A stretch of DNA of 64,000 nucleotides, taken from positions 1,984,001 to 2,048,000 of the forward strand of contig BLAL01000285.1 of NCBI GenBank assembly GCA_015698045.1. Reading direction: 5' to 3'. Below, in pieces: positions 43,544 through 54,400 of this stretch (its first letter is position 1; each line of letters opens with the position of its first letter). Origin of the DNA: Rhizophagus clarus. Lineage: Eukaryota > Glomeromycota > Glomeromycetes > Glomerales > Glomeraceae. A program made the position numbers and the translations under genes. A model generated the notes under the pieces. The model made no database searches and was not told the DNA's origin. It saw only the letters and a list, made by a program, of their open reading frames with translations.

Positions 43544-46500
43544 TGTTAGTTAGATACTTTAGTAGAAGTTTTGTTTAATTTATTTTTTTTTTGATATCTA
43601 TATATCGACTATGTTTAATTACGATTTTTTTCAGTATATTTGTCTCTTGGGGGTTGATACACCCAGGTACGAACAGGTTGATAATAGTATGGATATCTAG
43701 TATGAGGACTAGTATGACGACTGGTATGATGACTGTATGGGGGTATATATAGGGAATCGTACTAGGTGATAGGATTTTTTTTTTGCATATCTACTTGGAC
43801 TTTAAAGTGTGTCTGAGCTCGTTCCTGAAAATGGGACAGATTGGGCCAGATGGGACAGATTTTATACCCGAATTTCAAAAGTTTTTTCTGGGAAATGTGA
43901 TCTGATTTTTTTTTTTATATTCATCTGTCCTACTGTCCCATCTGTCCCATACTCTCCTTTCTTATTCGTTTTCTTGTTCTTTCCTTTGTTAGATTAGTAA
44001 TTTGAGTAGTTATATCTAGGGGATAGATAAATAAACGGGGGGACCAACTCAAATGTTACACAGGCTGATCATTACTGACAAAACTGAAGCCTTATATAAA
44101 ATTATATGAAATTATTAGGTCTTCATAAATCGTTACTATATTTAATATATAAAAAAAAAATGCGTTAAATAATCATGAACAAAAAAATCACGCGAAACAG
44201 ATATAACACATACCTATCTCTGGTATAAATTTTATTTCGTTTCTGCTCTTAGTTGTTTAAAAAAATAGGATCAGCTACTATATATACCTTTAATTATACA
44301 AACAATTAAGGAAAATGGTAAATTGCAAAAAGAAATAGTTATTTTTAACTAAAAGAATTTATTGCTGATATTTTTTTTTACTATTAGGATGAAGAGAAAA
44401 CCATTTTTAAAGATATTGGTAATTCTTTACTAACAAAAAGGTCAAAAAAAACTGAGGCACTGCAGAAACTTGTGCATATCCGACCTGATCTTAAAGGAAA
44501 ATCAGTTTATTTTTTTCCAACGTTAGATAGATATTTTGAAGGCATATTAATGTTTGATGCGAAAGAAAAAAAAGCCTATGTATATAGTATTAAAAATGAT
44601 CGCAAATATGAGACTTTTTTTAAGTGGATGATTGGATTAAAAAATCAAAAATTATTCAAAGAAAAAAAATCGTCTCTTGCAACTATTTTTTTGGAACCCA
44701 ATCCTACCAGTCCATCGATTGCATCAATTTTACGTGAGTCAGATTATCCTTTATATTGGAAATCATCTATGCTTATGAGTCTTGAAGATATTTTCATGTT
44801 AATTCAAGAAAATATTTTGCTGGAAGGAAAGTTTGCTGAAATTACAGCACAGAAGATTAATGGGGGTCTTGAACTTTATTTTTTTAAAAAAGGAGGCAAA
44901 TCACTAGAAAAAAAAATATTATTTACAGCAAAAGGTATTTTACTTGAATATGAAGTATATATTCTTAATCATGTATTGCAAGGAACGCATCTTCCCTTTC
45001 CAGTTAAGGCAGGGAAAAGGACTCTTAATGATATAAAAGATCTTATTCAATATGTTTTTTCTCTTAATATTTGTTATGGACAAAGTACCACTGGTAATTT
45101 AAAACTAAATTATTGTTTTTTTTTGTTTAATGTATATTCTTACTTGTATTATTTAACGAATATCTTTAAAATTAAAGGTTTGGAAGATGTAACATATGTA
45201 CGAGGAACTCAACTAGTTAATAATGCACAAAACTCTAGTAAAGAACATACTCCTTTCGCTTTTTTAGAAAAACAAGGTCAGCCCGATGAAGCATATTGGC
45301 ATGTAGATTGTATGCTTATAGTAAAAAGTAAAAATAAAAATATATGTGAGAATTGTGAAAAATTGAAAAAGACAATGCAACAAATTCACCGAAGAATTTT
45401 AACTGGTAAAAATTCTATAAAAGTTATACATGCATCCAAAAATCTTCTTATAGAAAAAGTCAAAGAACAAAGAAAAGTTATTAAAGTGCAAAGTATGAAA
45501 ATTTCTAATATAAAAAAATATTTGGAAAAGAGAGTAGAAAAGGAAGAAGTAGAAATATCAGATGAGATGGCAAGCGTTGTTCATGATGTTGCTAAAAGTA
45601 TTACTAGCAAAAATACAGATATTTCACATTTTCATCCTATTTTTCAGGAACTTATTCGTATTCAAACAGGAAAATCAAATGGAACAAGATATCATCCAAT
45701 GTAAGAATTAAATAAAACTAATTAAAATCTACAAAATAATAACTTAATTTTATGTTTTACAGGTTTTTACGTTGGGCTATATCAGTTTATAGCAAATCTG
45801 GACATGCGGCTTATAGTGCAATGAAAACAATTATGCGTTTACCGTCAATATCTACACTTAAAAGTTATATAAACGAAAATGAACAATGTTCGGGATGGCA
45901 AAATAAAATTGTTAGTCAGATATTAGCAAATTTAACAGCAAACAATATTTGGGGATATGGACGGGTAGGGTTTTTTTCACATGACTCTTTTAAAATTCAA
46001 AAAGGTAAGTCATTTATTCCTAAATGTATATAAAAATCTATCATATTTAAATAGGTCTTAAATTTTACAACTTTAATAATATAGGTCTTCTTTGGGATCA
46101 ACGTAAAAATTGTTATGTTGGTTATTTGGACTTTGAAAATGAAATGCAAGAATATAAAGAATTTGCTATACAATGTCAAAATGAAGTTGAATTTTCAACA
46201 GAAAAAAATTGTTCACCAAATTCATTTGATCAAAAATATGAACTTGCAACTCAAATTCATCAATTTGTTTGGCATTCAATAACACATAATTTTTCCTTTC
46301 CTATAGCCTATTATGGCATTAATAATATAACGGCACACAACTTAAATACTTTAATTTTTGATCTTGCAGCAAAATTAGAATGTGTAGGTATATATACAAT
46401 TGGTTCAATATGTGATGGAGCGGGAGAAAACAGACAACATATAAAAAGTTTTGATTGGTATGCATCAAAATGGTCTCCAGATGATATTGTTGAAGTTAAT

Positions 46501-48100
46501 TTTAATAAAAGCAGAAATTATTTTCATGCTGCAAAGATTATAGATAGTAACCTTGAAAAAACAAAATTTACTGTGCATCGGCTAAATTCTAATAATTCTG
46601 AAAAGGTTACAATTGAACGATCTTTTATTCACCCATCAATGCCATCTAAATTGGAATGGAAAGTTAATGATCTGTGTGAATTTAAAAGCCCAAAAGATAA
46701 ACAATGGCATTTAGGAAAAATTACCCATTTTGATCCAATTACATCAATATTTACTGTAGAAATTTCTGGAATTACAGAAGGAATACTTGCTAAGGAAGGA
46801 TGGCAAGTTTTTGATTATCATATTAGTGAATTTTTACGACCTGTTTATGATAGCCAAAAACTTTCAGTAAGTCATAAAGCAATAAATCCAATTACTGGTG
46901 AAGACTGGTTTTTTATTAGCGATCCAACTCATGTCTTTAAAAAGCTTAGAAATAATTTATCAAAAAGTCATATAGGCGAAAAAAATGCTAGAGAAATTAT
47001 ATTTAATAAAAAAGAAATTAGTTGGAAACATATAAAAGGTGTATATGAACATACGAATAAGCACGCAACAGCAAAAGCTACAAAGCTTACAAAACGCCAC
47101 ATATGGCTTACATCATGGAGTAAGATGCGTGTTGATTTAGCAGAACATACATTGTCAAAAGAAGTCGAAGATGCATTGAGATCTATTAAAGAGCTTAAAG
47201 ATATTTCAGAAGGAACTAGAGTAAGCAAATTGTAAAATTTAAAGCATTAATTTTAGAATGAAAATTAATATTTTTTTTCAAAGGATTTTATTAGATACTC
47301 ACGAAAATATCGGCAAATAATGCATAGTAAAATCAACTTTAAGTCTTCAAAGGACCCACGTATTGATACTTTAAAAGAAATTCGTGATTGGTTTATATAT
47401 GGTAATAAACAAAAAACAGAGTCTAAGGAGTGGATTTCACCACAATGTCAATTTGATTTGATTTTATCAATTAACGGCTTTCTTGGAATGCTTGAATATA
47501 TCTTAAAAAAATATCCAAATTCAATGGTCCAGCCAAGGCGCATTTCACAAGATGTACTCGAAGGACTTTTTGGTGTTATTCACGAAATTGGTGGAGATTC
47601 ATCTACACATACGCTTAAGTCTTATGGTCATGCTCTAAACAAATGTCAAGTAGTAGCATTAGTTTCATCCGAAGTGAAAAGTATTAATTATGGAAAGGCT
47701 GATAGTACTGGAACTGGTATTACTACTTTAACTAGAAGGTAAGTGGTTTAAAATTAATATTAAAATATTAAAATCTTGTCTAAAATATTTTTTTAATTAG
47801 AGATTATCGAAAAAAAAATCAAGATAATAATAAAAAAAATAATTATATACATCAAAAGTACAATTCCCGTTTAGAACAATTATCACCTATTTCTCATGAT
47901 GTCTTTGAAAGCCTTCTTGTAGATGATTTGATAATGGGAAAAATCAATATTCCATTAGGATCTCATGATAAAAATGTTGAACAGGAAAACTCTAGAATTT
48001 TTCACCTCCAAAATGAACGATATAATCTTATAGAAGCCATTTTTTATGAGGATTCTATTGATGAATTATTGCAAAAATGGCAAAATATAGTTAGAAAAAT

Positions 48101-51100
48101 CAGTGTTGGCACATGACCTTGTCATTTGGCTTAAAGTTATGACTTTATGTCATTTCGTCATATGACCGGTGGTCATTTGGTCATTTGTCATATAGATACG
48201 TCACATGTCATATGACTTACATGACCATTCGTCATATGACATGACCTTAGGTCATTTGTCATTTGTCATATAATTTTCTAATTAGCCAATTAAAATTAGC
48301 CAAGTTGAATCTAAATTGATAATTTTCCGATAATCATTATTAATTTTTTATCAGAAATTTAAATTTTAAAAAATGCCGACACCACACAAATTTCGAAACT
48401 TTTTTAGTTTAGTTCCTAATCCTAATAATAAATCTAATGCAAAAGCAGTATGCATTTTTTGTAGTTCAAAAAATGGAGGAATTCAAGCAGCTGCATTAAT
48501 ACCCGGGTGTTATACAACTAATAAAGCAAATTTGTGCCGTACTCATTTGGCAAATTGTATCCATTTTAAAGAAGCATATACTAGCGAAGAAGTAGAAGAA
48601 ATCTTATCTCAGCCAGTACCAGAAGATAAACGAAAGTTAAATGAGACAAGTATATATATGTTTATTTTTAAATAAGTTTTATTATCAAATTATACTAACT
48701 CTCTTTATAATAAAGATATTGAAGATGATACTCCTCCTCCTAAATATCGTAAATATTCCACTTCAACTATATCTAATACAGCTTCACAATCAACTTTAAC
48801 TAAATGGTGTGGTAGACCCATGTCTAGTAAAGATACACCTACATCTGAAACATTAATGGTTAAAATGTGTGTTTCAAATGGCCTTCCCTTTTCCTTTGTG
48901 GAAAATGAAGAAACTCTAGCAGTGTTTAACTTTATTGCTCCTGGTCTTAAGCTTCCAAGTCGCAAAAAACTTGGAGGAAAACTTTTATTAAAAACATCAG
49001 AAAATCTTCAAGAAAATATCATTAAAATAGCACAATCTGATGAAAATGGATTAACTGCCACATTTGATGGATGGACGAATGTAAAACAAGAGAATATTTG
49101 GGGAGTTGTATTGATTACTTCAAAAGGCCAGCCATTAATTTGGGATGCTCAAGAGACAAGCTCTGAAAGATCACGAACTGAAGATGTTATAAGACATATT
49201 GAAATGTTAATGGACGATGCTCAAAATAAAAAAAAAGTTAATATTAAAGCATTTGTATCGGATTCTGCTGGAGAATATGCTGCTGCTAGGTAAGTCAAGT
49301 TAAAAGGATATATGTGATATAATATATATTTTAGTTTATATAAAATATTCTAATTGCTATTTAGAAAACAGTTACGACGAAAGTACCCTGCAAAAATATT
49401 TCTCCCTTGTATGGCTCATCAAATGAACTTAGTATTTGGTGACATATTTAAGGAGAATGCAGTATTTCAAAGAGTCTCCAAGGAAGCAATTCGAATTGTG
49501 AGTTATTTTCATAACTCTACATTTTTTACAGGAAATTTGCGAAATGAACAGAAGCGAATTTACAAAAAGACCGTCAAATTAGTATTACCTGGTGATACCA
49601 GATGGAATTCATATTATTTTTGTTTTTATTCCATTATAAAAACTCAAGCCGCCTTAAAGGTAATTAATTAATTGTTTAATTTCGTTTAATATTTATTTTA
49701 CTAATAAAAATCCTAAATTTATAATAATATTAGTTTTTATCTGCAAAGTTTAATCCAGAACGTGCAAATGTTATTCGCACAAATGGTATTCCTAATATTA
49801 TAGTTGATAAACGATCAAAAAAGAGTAATGGGTAACGTAAATTACCTGATGATATTGCAGACAGTATCAATGATTTGGAATTTTGGGCAACATTATTTTC
49901 TTTGCAAAATTTATTATATCCTCTATGTGGATTTTTAAACAAGTTACAAAGAGATACTGCACGTCTTTATGAAGTGGTTCATTGTTTTGCATATGCCACA
50001 AAAATTTTTTCTGAATATCATGATTCCACTTTTTCAGAAAAAATGATCTCTAGAATGGAAAAAAGGTGGAAAGAGTGGGAGCAGCCACTTTTACTTCTTT
50101 CTATTGCCCTTCATCCATCCTATAAGTTAATAAAATTTCGATCATCAGTCAACAATTTAACATGGACACATATAGGCCAATGGTTGAAGTATTATTATCT
50201 TGCTTTTTTTGGAACTCCAGCTAGAACAATTTTAGCGGAATTAATTAATTACAAAAGGGGTGATGATCCATATGATAATGATTCTTTTAACCAATTTCGG
50301 GAAAATGTACTAGATTTTTGGGAATCAACAATGGGAATTGGACCAGAACTAGCCAAGGTGGCCATTTATATCCATGGTATTTGTGTAAATTCTGCTTCTG
50401 TTGAACGTTTATGGTCATCAATGGGTTTTTTTCATACTAATAGGCGAAATCGTTTAGATGTAAATACTAATTTTATGCTAATATTTAGAAAAAAAATTGT
50501 TTTTTAAGAAAAAAACTTGGATTTATTTTTTATTTATTTATTTATAATTAGCATACAAAAGTTCTCGCGATGAGTAAAATTCGTGGTGATATTTTGTATG
50601 AACGCCAAATTAAAGAAGTTATTCAAAGTGATCAGCAAATGAGACGGCTTCATATTGCAACTCCAATTGCTGAAGATTCTAATAATTCTGATAAAGAAGA
50701 ACAAAATATTGATAAAGAGGATTTAATAACAGTAAGTGATGATGATAATGATGTAAATGATAATAACAATAATAAGGAAAAAGGAGAAAGGGACGAAGTG
50801 GAGCCAAATACTGAAGAAAATGAAAATCAATGGAATGCTATTATTTCTCAATGGATTGAGGAAACTAATTATGAAAATCGGGTGGAAAATAGCAATGATG
50901 AATTACTGCTTAACGGAGATTTAGATAATGATTTTTTGGTGGGAACACATAACGTTCATCCTGCAGATGATCAAAATGCAAAGTGGGAATTGTCGCTTCT
51001 TTTTACAAATAGTTTAGAATCACCTACATATATCGGATTTTTTTCAGAAAATAATTAAATGTTAATGATAAAAATAAGATCAATTTTTACAATAAATTTT

Positions 51101-51421
51101 TCAATATAATATAAAATACATTTTACCGACATTTAAATTTTTTTGATAATAAAAAAATAGTTTTTTTTTAATTATTAACGATAAACGATATGACTATCAT
51201 ATTTCTTTTTAAGGAAATGGAAATTGAAAACTATTTAAATATCACTTGTAATTTTTGTTTTTATATTATTTAATAAAAATTTTACGAATTATATAATACT
51301 CTTCTTTGATTGGTTAAAGCCATATGACAAAGTCATAAGTCATAGACCTTCGCAAATGACAAATGACAAATGACAAATCATATTAGTCATGTAAGTCATA
51401 TGATGTCATGTGCCAACACTG
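48101..51421 (+). mobile_element. hAT-2 transposon, TSD AGAAAAAT
   Basis: A 3321-bp element with ends CAGTGTTGGCACATGAC and, inverted, GTCATGTGCCAACACTG, flanked by the perfect 8-bp repeat AGAAAAAT (48093-48100 and 51422-51429). Subterminal regions are packed with GTCATATGAC/GTCATTTGTCAT motifs, about fifteen at the left (48109-48275) and several at the right (51325-51410). These are probably transposase-binding sites. It lies in the last exon of the P-type transposase gene and is the youngest level of the nest. Confidence 0.9.
48373..51058 (+). CDS. hAT-2 transposase
   Basis: ATG at 48373 opens a BED-like finger (FRNFFSLVPN, AVCIFCSSKNGGIQA, CRTHLANCIHFKEAY). Later exons by splice signals are about 48715-49290, 49364-49661, 49732-50507 and 50552-51058. 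The core has GLTATFDGWTNVKQENIWGV, AFVSDSAGEYAAARK, FLPCMAHQMNLVFGDIF and PGDTRWNSYYF, the usual hAT RNase-H-fold series. The dimerisation block is NSASVERLWSSMGFFHTNRR. The C-terminal exon is acidic and Asn-rich (SDDDNDVNDNNNNKEKGER). A TAA at 49833-49835 interrupts the fourth exon in frame (SNG, stop, RKLPDDIAD), so this copy may be inactive unless a nearby intron removes it. Otherwise intact. Confidence 0.7.
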
Positions 51422-54400
51422 AGAAAAATAGCCCATAATGCTATTCCAAAAAAGATAGGAGTTCAATGGTTAGCTAGCTGGAATTCTCACCTTGAAATTA
51501 GCCTCAATAACTTTCAATGTTCAGGAAGTTGGTATCAAGATTTTCTTGTAACGGCTAATTTGAATGGTTCTTTAACTCAAAGGCTTGTTGCATACATGCT
51601 TTTACAAAAAGTAATCAAATTTACATTCAGTAAAAAAACAGAAAAAACTCATCTTACAGCTAATCAATATCTGATACCCGAAAAAATTATTGTTCTGGAA
51701 CCTGCAGAAGCGTCAAAATTCTCCTATATTGTTGGATGGATTGTTTACAAGCTAACTAAAAGTGATAATGCAACAAAATCACATCCTAAATTTGAAACTA
51801 TCTATGCTTACCTTATGTCTTTAAATTCGGAACAAGTTGTTTATGAGCAAGATGTTCGATCTCAAACAACAAATATAATTCCAGGCCAAGAATTCCTACA
51901 ATTTATGTATAAGATGGAATCATTGATCCTTCAATTATTTGAAAAACACAAAGAGTTTGGTCCAAACATCCTTCAATACATACATAATAGTTTACTATGC
52001 AATATACCATTATTAGAATCTTTTAACATACTTCTTAATACGTCTACCTGTCAAAAATTGGAGTTAAAAGATGATGTTAAAAATTTTCTTTATGAACGTA
52101 TTGTTTCTACCTATATGAAGAGTAGACAAAAATCTTGGCGAAGATTTAATGATCTTATTCCTGAAAAAGGTACTTCAAGTCTTCGAGAAAATCTTAAATC
52201 TATGCGTAATGATAACCAAATCAAAAATAAATATACGTTAAAGAAAACCAGCATTCTGAAAGATCCTGTACTTGGGTTAAAGCAGCTTCAAGTTTGGGCA
52301 CGGTTAAACGGCGCTGAAGAAGAGTTCACAAAGATATTTTTAGTGAGTGAGTTACAATGGTTACTTTGGGTGTTTGGAAATAATGTAAAAACTGATAAAA
52401 AAAAAAAGAATTTAATACCCTTAGTTTTGGATCACCTTAAAAAAGAAACTCCTTTCTCTAAGGAAGCCATACTAAAAGGGCAAATTTTTAAATAAAGTAC
52501 TCGTTAAAAATTAAATAAAAAAGATTTAATAATTTTAAATGAAACGTAGTCATTCAATAAAAAGGAAGCGGTCTAAGAAAAGCTACAGTGGTTCAATTTT
52601 AATAAAAAAACATTCCTCAAATAGAGGACAAACGGGAGACCTAAACTTGTAGGATCAGCTACTTTTCTATGTATACACGTCGAAAAAGTTAAAATTTTTG
52701 TGCAATTTAATATCTATGCTTCGTTTGTATAACAGAGATTTTAGGCTTCAGTTTTTTCAATACTTTGATCGGGCCTGTGTAACATTTGAGTTGGCCCTCC
52801 CGTTTATTTATCTATCCCCTAGGTTATATATGGGACAGATGGTGAGACAGATGGGGTATTTTTTGGGACAGATGGGGGTATAGTATGGAAATGGTATTTA
52901 TCCATGGTATTGTTAGAAATGCGCCGTAAGGCGCTGGAGCCTAACTGGAATGGGATCTGGTAGGGTTTCACCACGAAGGGGTGGATGTATACTGGGGCTT
53001 CAGCCTAGCGCTGGGGCATTAGCCTGGCTCTGATGACTCAAGTAATGCTGAAATAAGCGTCTCTTCTTCTTCTTTATTCCAATATAATTCCATCGCATTG
53101 TACAAATGAAGCTTTACTTTTTCTATCATTCCAGTAGTATTAAATGGCATATTTAAGTTTAACCTTCCTGACACACTTTGTCTATTTTTACGTTCAGCCA
53201 TTTCCCCTTCTTCTTCCTCTGAAAAATCATCAACAATTTCTTCTATATTTACATTTTAAAGACTTGTATTTTCTGGTTTTACACGTTTTTTAATTTCTTT
53301 TAATAATAGACTCATAATACTATGAGTTACATATTTACTTGCACCTAAATAAGTTGTGGCTTCAGCAAATCCTTTCAAAACTTCACATAAATCACGTAAT
53401 AATTCCCATTCATCTTTAGTCAACATAATTTCTGATAATCGTTCACCATCTCTTTTTGAATCAGCATCATTAGCAATTGGTAAAGTTGTTGACAGAATAT
53501 CAATATATGGTTTAACTTCTAACAGTCTCTTCCAAGCCAAAAAACTTGAATTCCACTGGGTGGCAACATCTGTAATACAATGGCGCAGGTATGTGCTTGT
53601 TTTTCTAGGATTCTAAAAAAATCCAATATTAGTTATTTTTTTCAGATTATTTAAAATTTACTTTTTGAAAATACATCATACCACTTGATTTCTAATATTT
53701 ATATGTTTTCCAGTCTTTCTGATTATTTGGGTCACATAAAAAAATCGATTAATCGCTTAGTTCTTAATACAAGTAATTTTACACATGCCAGTCCTTTTCC
53801 TACAACTAATTTTAATGTGTGCGTAGTGCAAGGTTGCCAGGTAATATTTGATGAAATTTCATTCATATCTTTAATTGCCTTTTTTATATTTGATCCATTA
53901 TCTGTAGTAATTACATTAACTTTCTCTCTTAACAACCAGTGATCTAATAATTCGAGTAGAGTATCACTAATATGATCTGCAGTATGGGGATATCAATTAT
54001 AAGTAACTGCAAGAACAAGTTCATGTAACTGAAAATTCTCATCTAAGAAACAGCATGTTACTCCAATAAAGCCTTGTCTATTACGAGCAGTCCAAAGATC
54101 AGTTGTTAAATTAACTGAAATTGCATGATCCTCAATATATTGAACGATTAGAGGAAGTGTATAATTATATGCACTATGAATAATTTTTTTTATCAATTTA
54201 ACATCAGGTACAATAAAACCTGGGTCTAAATCATGCAGAAATTTCTTAAACATTTCACTCTGAACAAGTTTGAGCGGCATTGAATCAGCTATAAACCAAT
54301 CAACAAGTGATTGATGACTAAGCTGTACTTGCTTGGTCTCATTATGTGGTAATATTTTATTGGTAAGAGTCATTTGAACCTATTTTTTAAAAAAATATTA

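Larger units (their letters stand above)
44390..52495 (+). pseudogene. P-element-type transposase, split by hAT-2
   Basis: Exons by splice signals: about 44390-45701 (acceptor TTACTATTAG, donor GTAAGA), 45763-46003 (RFLRWAISVYSKSGHAAY; donor GTAAGT), 46085-47220 (GLLWDQRKNCYVGYLDFENE; donor GTAAGC), about 47284-47741 (donor GTAAGT), and 47801-52495, which contains hAT-2. P-family blocks include WGYGRVGFFSHDSFKIQKG, IGSICDGAGENRQH and WFFISDPTHVFKKLRNNL, where the Asp residues are candidate catalytic ligands. Leucine-rich helices and a CENCEKLKK segment lie in the first exon. I see no N-terminal THAP finger; a first exon may be missing or lie in 44040-44380. Removing hAT-2 and one TSD copy joins the last exon in frame (VRKIAHNAIPKK). 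Apart from that insertion the frames are open, so it was recently functional. Confidence 0.75.
44016..52822 (+). mobile_element. P-like transposon in the Polinton right TIR
   Basis: Ends CTAGGGGATAGATAAATAAA (left) and its inverse at 52822 are flanked by the direct repeat GTTATAT (44009-44015 and 52823-52829); an eighth base would mismatch. The inverse ends continue through CCAACTCAAATGTTACACAG. Inside, AGGATCAGCTACT occurs at about 44267 and 52652 in direct orientation. It encodes a multi-exon P-type transposase. Without hAT-2 it is about 5.5 kb. A short basic frame at 52539-52652 (MKRSHSIKRKRSKKSYSGS) follows the transposase gene and may be an accessory or decayed exon. Confidence 0.8.
29146..53037. 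mobile_element. Polinton/Maverick-like element with Gag and retropepsin genes
   Basis: The 23.9-kb element is bounded by long terminal inverted repeats starting GTCGTCAGAGCC (left) and, inverted, GTCATCAGAGCC (right). It is flanked by the 6-bp direct repeat TCAAGT (29140-29145 and 53038-53043); six bases is the duplication size known for Polintons. Without the P-like insert (44016-52822) and one copy of its TSD it is about 15.1 kb, typical of Polintons. Gene content supports this: rve integrase with chromodomain, FtsK/HerA-type packaging ATPase, family-B DNA polymerase, SF3 helicase, zinc ribbons, 2-cysteine adaptor. I see no double-jelly-roll major capsid, penton or adenain-like protease; a Gag-like protein and a retropepsin take that part of the map. 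Genes are compact and intronless, mostly on the minus strand. Confidence 0.85.
43625..53037 (-). repeat. Right terminal inverted repeat, split by the P-like element
   Basis: The inner part (43625-44015) is the inverse of about 29410-29838 without the tandem pair, and the outer part (52830-53037) is the inverse of 29146-29350. The 8.8-kb P-like transposon and its TSD lie between. The outer part keeps the GGGACAGATGGGG copies and the terminal palindromes. Mismatches with the left arm are few, so the Polinton insertion is not ancient. Confidence 0.8.

Noticed and set aside
44009..52829. 8-bp TSD for the P-like element
   Set aside because: Only seven bases (GTTATAT) match; the eighth is A on the left and G on the right, so I report seven.
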